Source: Parabacteroides bouchesdurhonensis
GTDB taxonomy: Bacteria; Bacteroidota; Bacteroidia; Bacteroidales; Tannerellaceae
Length of the DNA: 40,000 bases
Assembly: GCF_900186615.1 (NCBI RefSeq)
Contig: NZ_LT896588.1
Coordinates: 3,685,141-3,725,140, forward strand
Reading direction: 5' to 3'
Part shown: one piece after another, positions 1-7,557 of the stretch
Layout of the letters: each line of letters opens with the position of its first letter
How positions within the stretch are numbered: the first letter of the stretch is position 1
Made by a program: the position numbers and the translations under genes
Notes under the pieces: generated by a model
The model's database searches: none
Seen by the model: the letters and a program-made list of their open reading frames with translations, nothing else
What the model was told of the DNA's origin: nothing

Positions 1-199
1 TGGCTACACGGTCTTTTCCTTTGGAACATTCCTTTTTCTGATTCCATAAGTCTACAGGAATACTCCGTTTAATCATAACTTCGGCTACTCGCTTGTTTAC
101 GGTGATGCGCATACAAACAGGAGCTTCACCGTTTTTCAGAAGTTTTGATTTCTTAATGATGAACAATACGCTTAGTGTGTGTCTTTTCACTGCTCCCAT
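1..199 (-). CDS. Tyrosine-type site-specific integrase, N-terminal fragment (runs off window)
   Basis: An open frame starts at an ATG whose complement lies at 197-199 and runs without a stop to the window edge, giving 66 codons. The protein begins MGAVKRHTLSVLFIIKKSK and continues with a stretch rich in Lys and Arg (KNGEAPVCMRITVNKR, then IPVDLWNQKKECSKGKDR). This matches the arm-type DNA-binding N-terminal domain (Arm_DNA-bind_5) of Bacteroidales tyrosine recombinases carried by conjugative transposons and other integrative elements. The catalytic domain would lie left of the window, so activity cannot be judged. The gene sits 243 bp beyond the 3' end of tRNA-Asp and points away from it, a common arrangement for elements integrated at a tRNA 3' end. 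A TAATTTTG box on the minus strand (223-230) could be its promoter. Confidence 0.75.
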   Translation of the reverse strand, partial: MGAVKRHTLSVLFIIKKSKLLKNGEAPVCMRITVNKRVAEVMIKRSIPVDLWNQKKECSKGKDRVA

Positions 200-222
200 A
201 ATTCTTTGATTTTTAAGTGGTA

Positions 223-230
223 CAAAATTA
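223..230 (-). promoter_or_regulatory. Putative -7 box of the integrase promoter
   Basis: On the minus strand the sequence reads TAATTTTG, matching the Bacteroidota -7 consensus TAnnTTTG, 24 bp before the integrase ATG. No clear TTTG -33 element lies at the right distance, so the call rests on the -7 box and position only. Confidence 0.35.
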
Positions 231-289
231 GTTTGTTACGCTCAAAAACCAGCTACGCAAAACACTGACAATCAAAGACAAATGCGTCA

Positions 290-330
290 ATTCGTGGGAG
301 CAAAAACGACTTTCAAAAAGTCCCACGAAT
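290..330. repeat. 10-bp perfect inverted repeat between integrase and tRNA-Asp
   Basis: ATTCGTGGGA at 290-299 is exactly repeated in inverse at 321-330, with a 21-bp spacer. It lies between the integrase start and the tRNA-Asp 3' end, where recombinase or accessory-factor binding sites would be expected. It could also form a stem-loop downstream of the tRNA on the minus strand, but there is no T-tract, so a terminator role is less likely. Confidence 0.5.
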
Positions 331-442
331 AAGCCACGTGAGAACTACTTTTAACCGCTATTTTTTGCCAAAGCGGAGAAAAAGAAAAAGCCATGAAATC
401 TTTGAATTTCAGAGCTTTGCTTTAATTTGCTATTTGCTTTCG

Positions 443-516
443 CGGTGCGTACGGGACTCGAACCCGTGACCCCATGCGTGACAGGCATGTATTCTAACCA
501 ACTGAACTAACGCACC
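443..516 (-). tRNA. tRNA-Asp (GTC)
   Basis: The minus strand folds as a full cloverleaf. The acceptor stem is GGTGCGT/ACGCACC with discriminator G, the anticodon loop contains CTGTCAC (anticodon GTC, plus-strand 480-482), and the T-arm reads GGGTTCGAGTCCC. CCA is not encoded. A minus-strand promoter with a TAACTTTG box (553-560) and ATTG 19 bp further upstream precedes it. An integrase lies beyond the 3' end, so this gene is a candidate attachment site. Confidence 0.97.
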
Positions 517-552
517 ATTTAACCATTATGGCAATTCCTCAAAATTGCGATG

Positions 553-583
553 CAAAGTTAGAGCGATTATTTAATTTCGCAAT
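553..583 (-). promoter_or_regulatory. Putative tRNA-Asp promoter
   Basis: The minus strand carries TAACTTTG (553-560), preceded at 19 bp by ATTG (580-583). This fits the Bacteroidota sigma-ABfr layout of TTTG-N19-21-TAnnTTTG with one mismatch. It lies 37 bp upstream of the tRNA-Asp 5' end. Confidence 0.55.
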
Positions 584-622
584 AGTTTCAATAAAAAAAT
601 TAGAATGAATAGATTATTTTTC

Positions 623-630
623 TACTTTTG
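623..630 (+). promoter_or_regulatory. Putative -7 box for the aminotransferase gene
   Basis: TACTTTTG matches TAnnTTTG and lies 20 bp before the ATG at 651. A partial -33 match (TTAG, 600-603) lies 19 bp upstream. The predicted 5' leader is very short, under 20 nt, which is not unusual in this phylum. Confidence 0.5.
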
Positions 631-650
631 CTTTTCAAAAAATCATAATC

Positions 651-1964
651 ATGAAAAATACTCCTGTAGATTATCAAAAAGCCAGACAAATAATAGAAAG
701 CTACAAACTTCCTGACTTTGGGAAAGCCACCATTCGTGAAGTGGTTGCTACTTCCACCCAACTGGAAAAGGAAACAAATACCGAGTTCATTCACATGGAA
801 ATGGGAGTACCCGGATTGAAAGCGGCTCAAGTAGGCATCGATGCAGAGATAGAGGCTTTACGTAATGGTGTAGCATCCATTTATCCCAATATTAACGGAA
901 TACCGGAAGTTAAAAATGAAGCCTCACGTTTTATCAAAGCTTTTATTAATATAGATGTCGATCCCGAAGGTTGCGTACCCGTAACCGGCTCCATGCAAGG
1001 AACATACGCCTCTTTTCTGGTAAGCGGGCAATGTACACCTGGAAAAGATACCATCTTATTCATTGATCCGGGATTTCCTGTGCAGAAACAACAAATTACG
1101 GTTATGGGATATAAGTATAAATCTTTTGATGTATATGAATATCGGGGGAATAAGCTACGTGACATCCTTGAAGAACATTTATCGGAAGGCAACATAGCAG
1201 CAATAATTTACTCTAATCCTAATAATCCGGCATGGTTCTGTCTGACTGAGGATGAACTGCAAATTATAGGAGAAAAGGCAAACAAATACGACACGATTGT
1301 TATAGAAGACCTGGCTTATTTCGCGATGGATTTCCGCAAAAATCTAGGGAAACCATTTGAACCACCCTATCAGGCAAGTGTAGCCCGTTATACAGACAAT
1401 TATATATTACAAATTTCAGGTTCAAAGGCTTTCAGTTATGCCGGGCAACGTATTGGCGTAACAGCCATATCAAACAAACTGTATCACCGCTCTTATCCGG
1501 GACTTACACAACGGTACGGCGGAGGAACATTCGGTACGGTTTATATCCACCGCGTACTTTACGCTATGTCATCCGGCACAAGTCATTCTGCCCAATATGC
1601 GTTAGCTGCGATGTTCAAAGCAGCATCGGACGGAACTTTCGATTTTATATCAGAAGTAAAGGAATATGGGAGACGAGCCGAACGATTAAAGAAAATCTTC
1701 ACATCACACGGGTTTAATATTGTTTATGATCATGACTTGGATGAACCTATCGCAGACGGATTTTATTTCACCATCTCATATCCGGGCATGACCGGAGGCC
1801 AATTAATGGAAGAACTTATTTATTACGGAGTAAGCGCCATATCATTAAGTACGACAGGAAGTAATCAACAAGGTTTACGCGCTTGCACGTCTTTTATTAA
1901 GGATCACCAGTATACATTATTGGAAGAACGATTACAACAATTTCAAGAAAACCATCCCGTATAA
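651..1964 (+). CDS. PLP-dependent class I/II aminotransferase
   Basis: This 437-residue protein has the fold type I aminotransferase signature: SNPNNPAW at about 188-195 (substrate and PLP-binding region), IEDLAY at 218-223 with Asp220 as the expected pyridine-nitrogen partner, and SGSKAFSYAGQRIG with Lys259 as the likely Schiff-base lysine. Length suits the aspartate/aromatic/LL-DAP aminotransferase superfamily. The amino-acid substrate cannot be assigned from sequence alone. There is no signal peptide, so it is cytosolic. It is probably transcribed alone, with a -7 box at 623 and a strong terminator at 1972-2018. The start at 651 fits the promoter and leaves a complete N-terminus. Confidence 0.9.
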   Translation: MKNTPVDYQKARQIIESYKLPDFGKATIREVVATSTQLEKETNTEFIHMEMGVPGLKAAQVGIDAEIEALRNGVASIYPNINGIPEVKNEASRFIKAFINIDVDPEGCVPVTGSMQGTYASFLVSGQCTPGKDTILFIDPGFPVQKQQITVMGYKYKSFDVYEYRGNKLRDILEEHLSEGNIAAIIYSNPNNPAWFCLTEDELQIIGEKANKYDTIVIEDLAYFAMDFRKNLGKPFEPPYQASVARYTDNYILQISGSKAFSYAGQRIGVTAISNKLYHRSYPGLTQRYGGGTFGTVYIHRVLYAMSSGTSHSAQYALAAMFKAASDGTFDFISEVKEYGRRAERLKKIFTSHGFNIVYDHDLDEPIADGFYFTISYPGMTGGQLMEELIYYGVSAISLSTTGSNQQGLRACTSFIKDHQYTLLEERLQQFQENHPV

Positions 1965-1971
1965 TTAACAG

Positions 1972-2018
1972 AAGCCCGTCAGTCTTTAACTTTATTAACA
2001 AGATTGACGGGCTTTTCA
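1972..2018 (+). terminator. Intrinsic terminator after the aminotransferase
   Basis: A perfect 10-bp GC-rich stem (AAGCCCGTCA/TGACGGGCTT, 1972-1981 and 2005-2014) extends by five more pairs with one G-T wobble. It has a 13-nt loop and ends in TTTTCATTTG. It starts 8 bp after the stop codon. Confidence 0.85.
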
Positions 2019-2083
2019 TTTGCGATTTATCTTCAAAAGCCATATATTGTCCATGTTTTTTATAAACTTATACCCAAAGACCT

Positions 2084-2680
2084 ATGGCAGCATACAAAGA
2101 TATATTCAAGATAACTCACAATAACGTATTACCAGCCCAAGGAAGTATCCTTATTTCTGAACCATTTCTTCAAGATGCTTATTTCCAACGGTCGGTTGTT
2201 TTATTAATTGAGCACACCGAACAAGGTTCAATGGGGTTTGTCTTGAATAAAAAAACAGAATATGTGGTTAATTCCTTCTTTTCCGAATTTGAAGAATTGC
2301 CTCAGATGCCTATATATCTGGGAGGTCCGGTAAGTGCAAACCGTCTGTTCTTCATCCATTCATTAGGAGATATAATTATTCCTGATGCCATTAAGATAAA
2401 CGATAAGCTGTACTTTGATGGTAACTTTGAAGCATTGAAACGCTATATCACCAACGGACATTCAATAGAAGGAAAAGTAAAGTTCTTTCTCGGATATTCC
2501 GGATGGACGGAAGGACAGCTGGAAGGAGAGATCACACGTAACTCATGGGTGGTAAGCCAGTCTACGAACGAAAACATAATGATAGCCGAAGATGAATCAT
2601 TCTGGAAAGCCTCACTTAAAGAACTGGGAAGTCGTTACAAAACGTGGACTAATTACCCCAAAGACCCTTACTTGAACTGA
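2084..2680 (+). CDS. YqgE/AlgH family protein (UPF0301)
   Basis: This 198-residue cytosolic protein is full length for the YqgE/AlgH family. Family hallmarks are visible: GSILISEPFLQDAYFQRSVV near residues 20-40, the MGFVLNK motif around residue 50, LGGPV near 80, and FFLGYSGWTEGQLEGEI near 134-150. The biochemical role is unsettled; AlgH was named for an effect on alginate regulation in Pseudomonas, which need not apply here. It is convergent with the GNAT gene, with only 9 bp between the two stop codons and no obvious terminator. Confidence 0.9.
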   Translation: MAAYKDIFKITHNNVLPAQGSILISEPFLQDAYFQRSVVLLIEHTEQGSMGFVLNKKTEYVVNSFFSEFEELPQMPIYLGGPVSANRLFFIHSLGDIIIPDAIKINDKLYFDGNFEALKRYITNGHSIEGKVKFFLGYSGWTEGQLEGEITRNSWVVSQSTNENIMIAEDESFWKASLKELGSRYKTWTNYPKDPYLN

Positions 2681-2689
2681 CCTTTACTT

Positions 2690-3226
2690 CTACTCCTTCG
2701 GATTTGCATGAATCCGTTGCATAACGAGTACATCCGAATATCCGTCAACCGTAGAAATCCAATCCGTAAGAATACCTGTAACAGTAAACCCGCAACGGGT
2801 AAAAAGAGTTTTACTGGACTCATTCTTCACGGGTATATACGCGTAAAGCTGATGAAGTTTTAAGAAGGAGAAAGCATAATCCAGCATCAGATTCAAAGCA
2901 TGTATGGCAAACCCGTTTCCCTGATAAAGCGGATCAACCAATATGCCTAAGCCGGCTCTGGCATGGTGCGGGTCAAAATCATACAAATCAACCATGCCGA
3001 CGGTAGCACCCGTAGAACAGGCATCTACCATAAGACGCAATTGCTTCAACTCATATATACTATGATGAGATTCCATTATATACTTCTTTAATATATAACG
3101 TGAATACGGAGATAAGGTATTTCCTATATTCCACAAAGACGGATTGTTTTCCCAATGGTACAACAATTCCAAATCCTCCGGTTCCAGTGCACGTAAACGC
3201 ACATATTCATTCTCCAACTGTGCCAT
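2690..3226 (-). CDS. GNAT family N-acetyltransferase
   Basis: This 178-residue protein fits the RimJ/RimL-type GNAT fold (Acetyltransf_3). It opens with VRLRALEPEDLELLYHWENN, has the acetyl-CoA loop region GILVDPLYQGNGFAIHALNLML (motif A, normally Q/RxxGxG/A), and ends with the N-SSKTLFTRCGF motif B typical of the family. The acceptor substrate is unknown. It starts 1 bp after the stop of the upstream glycosyltransferase, so translation is probably coupled and the two are in one operon with recR. Confidence 0.88.
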   Translation of the reverse strand: MAQLENEYVRLRALEPEDLELLYHWENNPSLWNIGNTLSPYSRYILKKYIMESHHSIYELKQLRLMVDACSTGATVGMVDLYDFDPHHARAGLGILVDPLYQGNGFAIHALNLMLDYAFSFLKLHQLYAYIPVKNESSKTLFTRCGFTVTGILTDWISTVDGYSDVLVMQRIHANPKE

Positions 3227-3227
3227 A

Positions 3228-4403
3228 TCATTTTCCGGGCGAAACCAATCGACCGCTCTTTTTATTATATATGTGATAAGTAACCTTTTTGTTCACCAAC
3301 TTATCCATGAAAAGAAGCATTTGTTCAAAACGCGCATCGGGAAAGCAGAACACATAATCCGTAAAGCTCTTCATCTGGTTACGGCGGCAAATAGCATCCA
3401 TCACATGCTCCGTATCCAGATCCCAAAGATTTATGTATTCCAATTCGGGCATACGTTGGGCGCAAACCGACTTTATCTCATCAAAGTGTTCTTCATTGCA
3501 CATCACCAACAGACGACGGTGCTTGCTTTTGCTTCTCTTATTTAAGCCCAACATCCGGAAGGGAGTGGCCAGCAGCGCTTTCAACCAGACCGCTATCTTA
3601 ATAAAAGCCCCCATTACGCATCCCGAGTGCGGATAATATTTCTTAAAGAAAATAATCATCGCCCCGTAAAAGGCTTTTATATATTTAAGATCGCCCTGTT
3701 TAGTACTTTCTCCTTTATAATGCAAAATACGTTCGGGCAGATAATAATTCGTATAGCCGCCAAGCACCAAACGATACGAAAGGTCTATATCTTCGCCATA
3801 CATAAAGAAAGCCTCATCCAGCAATCCCACCTTATCCAGCGCATCGTGGCGAAGCAACATAAAAGCCCCGGCCAGCACATCTACTTTATGCTGTTTATCC
3901 TCATCCAGATAAAGCAGACCATAACGGGCAAAACGTGGAGAAGAAGGAAAGAGTTTAGACAGTCCGAAGATTTTACAGAACGATACCCACGGAGAAGGAA
4001 ACGAACGTTTACTCTCCGGCAGGAAAACGCCATGTCCGTCCAGCATCTTCACCCCTATTCCACCGGATTCGGGATGCTCATCCATAAAATAACACAATGA
4101 ACGAAGGCTCTCCTCGCCTATTACCGTATCCGGATTCAACAGTAACACATACTCACCCTTACATTGGGCGATAGCCTGGTTGTTTGCTTTGGCAAAGCCG
4201 GGGTTATCCGTATTCTCAATGAAAGTAACCTCCGGGAAGTTAGGTTTGAGATATTCCGCCGAGCCATCCGTAGAATGATTGTCCACCACAAATATTTCCG
4301 CCTCCATGCCGCTCAAAGCTGCACGCACGGAATACAAGCACTGTTCTAAAAAATACTTTACATTATAGTTTACTATAACTACGGATATTTTGGCTTCATA
4401 CAT
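3228..4403 (-). CDS. Glycosyltransferase family 2
   Basis: The protein is a GT2 (GT-A fold) enzyme of about 391 residues. The N-terminus ISVVIVNYNVKYFLEQCL is the usual nucleotide-sugar binding start. FVVDNHSTDGS, the DxD-like LLLNPDTV segment and AGAFMLLRHDALDKVGLLDEAFFMYGEDIDL are typical of rhamnosyl- or N-acetylglucosaminyl-type transferases acting on surface polysaccharide. A C-terminal extension of about 100 residues (YHIYNKKSGRLVSPGK at the end) is not assigned. I prefer the ATG at 4403 (MYEAKISVV) because it places the GT2 motif near the N-terminus; an in-frame ATG at 4421 adds six residues. It is followed after 1 bp by the GNAT gene and preceded by recR. Confidence 0.88.
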   Translation of the reverse strand: MYEAKISVVIVNYNVKYFLEQCLYSVRAALSGMEAEIFVVDNHSTDGSAEYLKPNFPEVTFIENTDNPGFAKANNQAIAQCKGEYVLLLNPDTVIGEESLRSLCYFMDEHPESGGIGVKMLDGHGVFLPESKRSFPSPWVSFCKIFGLSKLFPSSPRFARYGLLYLDEDKQHKVDVLAGAFMLLRHDALDKVGLLDEAFFMYGEDIDLSYRLVLGGYTNYYLPERILHYKGESTKQGDLKYIKAFYGAMIIFFKKYYPHSGCVMGAFIKIAVWLKALLATPFRMLGLNKRSKSKHRRLLVMCNEEHFDEIKSVCAQRMPELEYINLWDLDTEHVMDAICRRNQMKSFTDYVFCFPDARFEQMLLFMDKLVNKKVTYHIYNKKSGRLVSPGK

Positions 4404-4480
4404 AATATAAGAGTTTATCAATATACCAATAAGCTACCAGGCCAATCCGGCAATCCGGATATATCCCAACGGCATATCAC

Positions 4481-5104
4481 CTAAATTTTTATAGAATCTT
4501 TAAAATTAGTACGGTTCACAATGGAGCGTCCAAGAGTTATCTCGTCGGCATATTCTATCTCGTCACCAATGGAAACACCTCGTGCTATTATTGAAATCTT
4601 CACCTCATACGCGGAGAGTTTCCGGTAAATAAAGAAGTTCGTTGTATCTCCCTCCATCGTCGTACTAAGCGCAAGAATTATTTCTTTCACCTCTCCTCCG
4701 GCAGCACGTTCTACCAAGCTGTCTATCTCCAAGTCACCCGGTCCTGTTCCGTCCATCGGAGAGATAATGCCACCCAATACATGATAAACGCCATGAAATT
4801 GCCCCGTATTTTCTATGGCCATCACCTCCTTTATGTTCTCAACCACACAAACGATAGAATGATCGCGTTGAGGATTAGCACAAATAGAGCACAATTCATC
4901 ATCGCAAATATTATGGCACAGCTTGCAATATTTCACATCACGACGGAGGGCAATCAGTGCGGCTGCAAAGTTTTCCGTATAACCAACATCACGGCGAAGC
5001 ATATAAAGTGCCAGTCTCAATGCCGTCTTCCGTCCCACTCCGGGCAATGAAGACAACTCATTCACTGCATTTTCCAGCAAAGCAGATGGATATCTTTCAC
5101 TCAT
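4481..5104 (-). CDS. recR: Recombination mediator protein RecR
   Basis: This 207-residue protein is full length for RecR. It shows the helix-hairpin-helix [17 protein letters not shown] (about 20-36), a C4 zinc finger (Cys60, Cys63, Cys72, Cys75) and a Toprim domain beginning [15 protein letters not shown] with the [18 protein letters not shown] segment. RecR works with RecO (and RecF in some species) to load RecA on SSB-coated gaps. It heads a minus-strand cluster with the GT2 and GNAT genes, 77 bp before the preferred GT2 start. A TATCTTTG box lies 20 bp upstream of the ATG. Confidence 0.97.
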   Translation of the reverse strand: MSERYPSALLENAVNELSSLPGVGRKTALRLALYMLRRDVGYTENFAAALIALRRDVKYCKLCHNICDDELCSICANPQRDHSIVCVVENIKEVMAIENTGQFHGVYHVLGGIISPMDGTGPGDLEIDSLVERAAGGEVKEIILALSTTMEGDTTNFFIYRKLSAYEVKISIIARGVSIGDEIEYADEITLGRSIVNRTNFKDSIKI

Positions 5105-5124
5105 TAATTTCTATTGTTTGGACA

Positions 5125-5132
5125 CAAAGATA
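5125..5132 (-). promoter_or_regulatory. Putative -7 box of recR
   Basis: The minus strand reads TATCTTTG, a perfect match to TAnnTTTG, 20 bp upstream of the recR ATG. No convincing TTTG lies at the -33 position. Confidence 0.45.
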
Positions 5133-5208
5133 AGCATTTATTAGTTCTCTCCCCAGCATATTTTACATCCAATATGCCGACTTATTACGGCAAAATTCCC
5201 GAATATTT

Positions 5209-5300
5209 ATTCTTTTGACCTGGCTCGAAATTAATTTTGACCTAGGTCGTAATTGATTTTGACCAGGCTCAAAATTGATTTTGCCCTAGGTCAAAAGAAT
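5209..5300. repeat. Four tandem 22-bp units forming a 92-bp imperfect dyad
   Basis: Four consecutive 22-bp units occupy 5213-5234, 5235-5256, 5257-5278 and 5279-5300. Each begins TTTTG(A/C)CC and carries a palindrome-like core; the second unit has the exact palindrome GACCTAGGTC, while the others read GACCTGGCTC, GACCAGGCTC and GCCCTAGGTC. The block is also an inverted repeat as a whole: ATTCTTTTGACC at its left end (5209-5220) is perfectly complementary to GGTCAAAAGAAT at its right end (5289-5300). It lies in the 377-bp gap between divergent recR and the OPT gene, upstream of both putative promoters. It may be a multi-site operator or a dispersed extragenic repeat. The rest of the gap shows only the promoters. 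Confidence 0.85.
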
Positions 5301-5386
5301 AAAATGACGGGAACTTTTTCATAAACAGATAAGACTTACAGGACAAATTACCGGCATGAAAAGAATAGATTATCACCATCAAAGTA

Positions 5387-5418
5387 TTTGTTTCTTTAGA
5401 AGATAAAATATACATTTG
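5387..5418 (+). promoter_or_regulatory. Putative promoter of the OPT transporter operon
   Basis: TTTG (5387-5390) and TACATTTG (5411-5418) are separated by 20 bp, a complete match to the Bacteroidota -33/-7 consensus. The predicted leader to the ATG at 5482 is about 55-60 nt. The palindromic repeat array ends 86 bp upstream of the -33 box. Confidence 0.7.
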
Positions 5419-5481
5419 TCAGCAATTAATTCTATTTATAACGGCTAAACGGATAATAAACCTAACATTTTTAATACCATA

Positions 5482-7473
5482 ATGAAAGAAGATGAAGAAA
5501 AAGTAAGCGGGCTGCCGGAAAATGCCTACCGGGAATTGAAAGAAGGTGAAGTATATAAACCCATCATGTCGCCCAACAAACAATATCGCGAAGTTACTCC
5601 CTGGTCGGTTTTCTGGGGACTTGTAATGGCTGTTTTATTCAGTGCCGCAGCCGCTTATCTGGGGCTGAAAGTAGGACAGGTATTTGAGGCCGCTATTCCA
5701 ATTGCGATCATAGCCGTGGGATTATCCAGCGGATTCAAACGAAAAAACGCGTTGGGCGAAAATGTGATTATCCAATCTATCGGCGCCAGTAGCGGCGTTA
5801 TCGTAGCAGGGGCCATATTCACACTTCCCGCGCTATATATCCTGCAAGATAAATATCCCGAAATAAGTGTCAACTTCTTTGAAGTATTTATGAGCTCCCT
5901 GTTAGGCGGTATATTAGGCATTCTACTATTGATTCCTTTCAGAAAGTATTTCGTATCGGATATGCACGGGAAATATCCTTTCCCCGAAGCAACAGCCACT
6001 ACACAAGTACTCGTATCGGGAGAGAAAGGAGGAAACCAGGCTAAGCCTCTGATTTTCGCAGGCATTATCGGCGGATTGTACGACTTTATCATCGCCACTT
6101 TCGGTTGGTGGAGTGAAACAATAAGCACCCGCATTATAGGCGTCGGGGAATTGTTGGCGGAAAAAGCAAAGGTGGTATTGAAAGTAAACACCGGAGCTGC
6201 TGTTCTGGGACTGGGTTATATCGTTGGATTGAAATACTCCATGATTATATGCGCCGGTTCATTCCTTGTATGGCTGGTTATCATCCCTGCCATGTCTGCC
6301 ATATTCGGTGCGGATGTATTAACATTCGGGAACGATGCCATTACAGCTACAGTGGGAAGCATGAGCGCGGAAGAGATATTTACTACTTACGCACGTCATA
6401 TCGGTATCGGAGGTATCGCTACGGCGGGTGTTATCGGAATCATTAAATCATGGGGTATCATTCGTGGAGCTGTAGGGCTGGCCTCCAAAGAATTAAAAGG
6501 CAAAGGAAGCCAGGGTGAACAGAAAACTATCCGCACACAACGTGATATATCAATGAAAATTATCTCTATAGGAGTTATCGTAACGCTGGTTATAACGTAT
6601 CTGTTCTTCCATTTCGGCGTATTAGACAATTGGTTCTATGCTGTTATAGGTCTACTGCTTGTAGGAATTATAGCCTTTCTGTTTACTACCGTTGCCGCAA
6701 ACGCTATTGCGATTGTAGGAACAAATCCGGTTTCCGGCATGACGCTAATGACCCTCATTCTCGCTTCTATCATCCTTGTTGCTGCCGGTCTGAAAGGAAC
6801 AGCCGGAATGGTTTCGGCCCTGATTATCGGAGGAGTGGTTTGTACGGCGTTATCAATGGCCGGCGGATTCATCACCGACTTGAAAATAGGTTATTGGTTG
6901 GGCAGTACGCCTGCCAAACAAGAGTCGTGGAAGTTTTTGGGCACACTGGTGTCTGCTGCTACCGTAGGAGGCGTTATCCTGATATTAAACCAAACATACG
7001 GATTTACCACCGGTCAGTTGGCTGCACCACAGGCTAACGCAATGGCTGCCGTAATTGAACCGTTGATGAGCGGAGCTGGTGCGCCATGGGCTCTGTATGC
7101 AATAGGTGCAGTATTGGCCATCATATTGAATTTCTGCAAGATTCCCGCTTTGGCTTTTGCTTTAGGCATGTTCATTCCTTTGGAACTTAATACGCCGTTA
7201 TTGATTGGCGGAGCTATTAACTGGTATGTAGGCAGCCGAAGCAAAGATCAGTCCCTTAACACAGCCCGACTGGAACGGGGAACGCTGTTGGCCTCCGGAT
7301 TTATTGCCGGCGGCGCATTGATGGGCGTAGTAAGTGCCGCGCTTCGTTTTGGCGGCATAAATCTGGTAAATGAAGAATGGATGAACAGTAATTTTGCCGG
7401 AGTTATAGCTATTGTAATGTATCTGGCATTGATGGCCTATCTGACAATAAGTTCATTAAAAGCAAAAAAATAA
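5482..7473 (+). CDS. OPT family oligopeptide/metal-chelate transporter
   Basis: This 663-residue polytopic membrane protein has the OPT (oligopeptide transporter) signature near its N-terminus: TPWSVFWGLVMAVLFSAAAAYLGLKVGQVFEAAIP (about 39-75), followed by IIQSIGASSGVIVAGAIFTLPALYIL and the FPEATATTQVL loop. At least a dozen strongly hydrophobic segments are visible. Bacterial OPT proteins import small peptides or, in the YSL branch, metal chelates by proton coupling; the substrate here is not predictable. The next gene (SpoIID/LytB) follows after 84 bp on the same strand and may be co-transcribed. Confidence 0.92.
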   Translation: MKEDEEKVSGLPENAYRELKEGEVYKPIMSPNKQYREVTPWSVFWGLVMAVLFSAAAAYLGLKVGQVFEAAIPIAIIAVGLSSGFKRKNALGENVIIQSIGASSGVIVAGAIFTLPALYILQDKYPEISVNFFEVFMSSLLGGILGILLLIPFRKYFVSDMHGKYPFPEATATTQVLVSGEKGGNQAKPLIFAGIIGGLYDFIIATFGWWSETISTRIIGVGELLAEKAKVVLKVNTGAAVLGLGYIVGLKYSMIICAGSFLVWLVIIPAMSAIFGADVLTFGNDAITATVGSMSAEEIFTTYARHIGIGGIATAGVIGIIKSWGIIRGAVGLASKELKGKGSQGEQKTIRTQRDISMKIISIGVIVTLVITYLFFHFGVLDNWFYAVIGLLLVGIIAFLFTTVAANAIAIVGTNPVSGMTLMTLILASIILVAAGLKGTAGMVSALIIGGVVCTALSMAGGFITDLKIGYWLGSTPAKQESWKFLGTLVSAATVGGVILILNQTYGFTTGQLAAPQANAMAAVIEPLMSGAGAPWALYAIGAVLAIILNFCKIPALAFALGMFIPLELNTPLLIGGAINWYVGSRSKDQSLNTARLERGTLLASGFIAGGALMGVVSAALRFGGINLVNEEWMNSNFAGVIAIVMYLALMAYLTISSLKAKK

Positions 7474-7491
7474 ATATTGTGCCATTATGCT

Positions 7492-7543
7492 AATATGCCA
7501 ATAACTGATAAAAGAGACAACGGATATTGGCACATGGCATATT
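7492..7543. repeat. Nested inverted repeats between the OPT and SpoIID genes
   Basis: AATATGCCA (7492-7500) pairs with TGGCATATT (7535-7543), and the overlapping TGCCAATA (7496-7503) pairs with TATTGGCA (7525-7532). The two hairpins share bases and so exclude each other. They sit within the 84-bp intergenic transcript just before the SpoIID/LytB ATG. Confidence 0.5.
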
Positions 7544-7557
7544 GAAAAACTATTAAT

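Noticed and set aside
5209-5300. Short CRISPR array
   Set aside because: The units are directly adjacent with no unique spacers, each is internally palindromic, and no cas genes are in the window.
6249-7037. Cys- and Arg-rich frames overlapping the OPT transporter gene
   Set aside because: They are shifted frames of the transmembrane coding sequence, with no independent start signal or domain.
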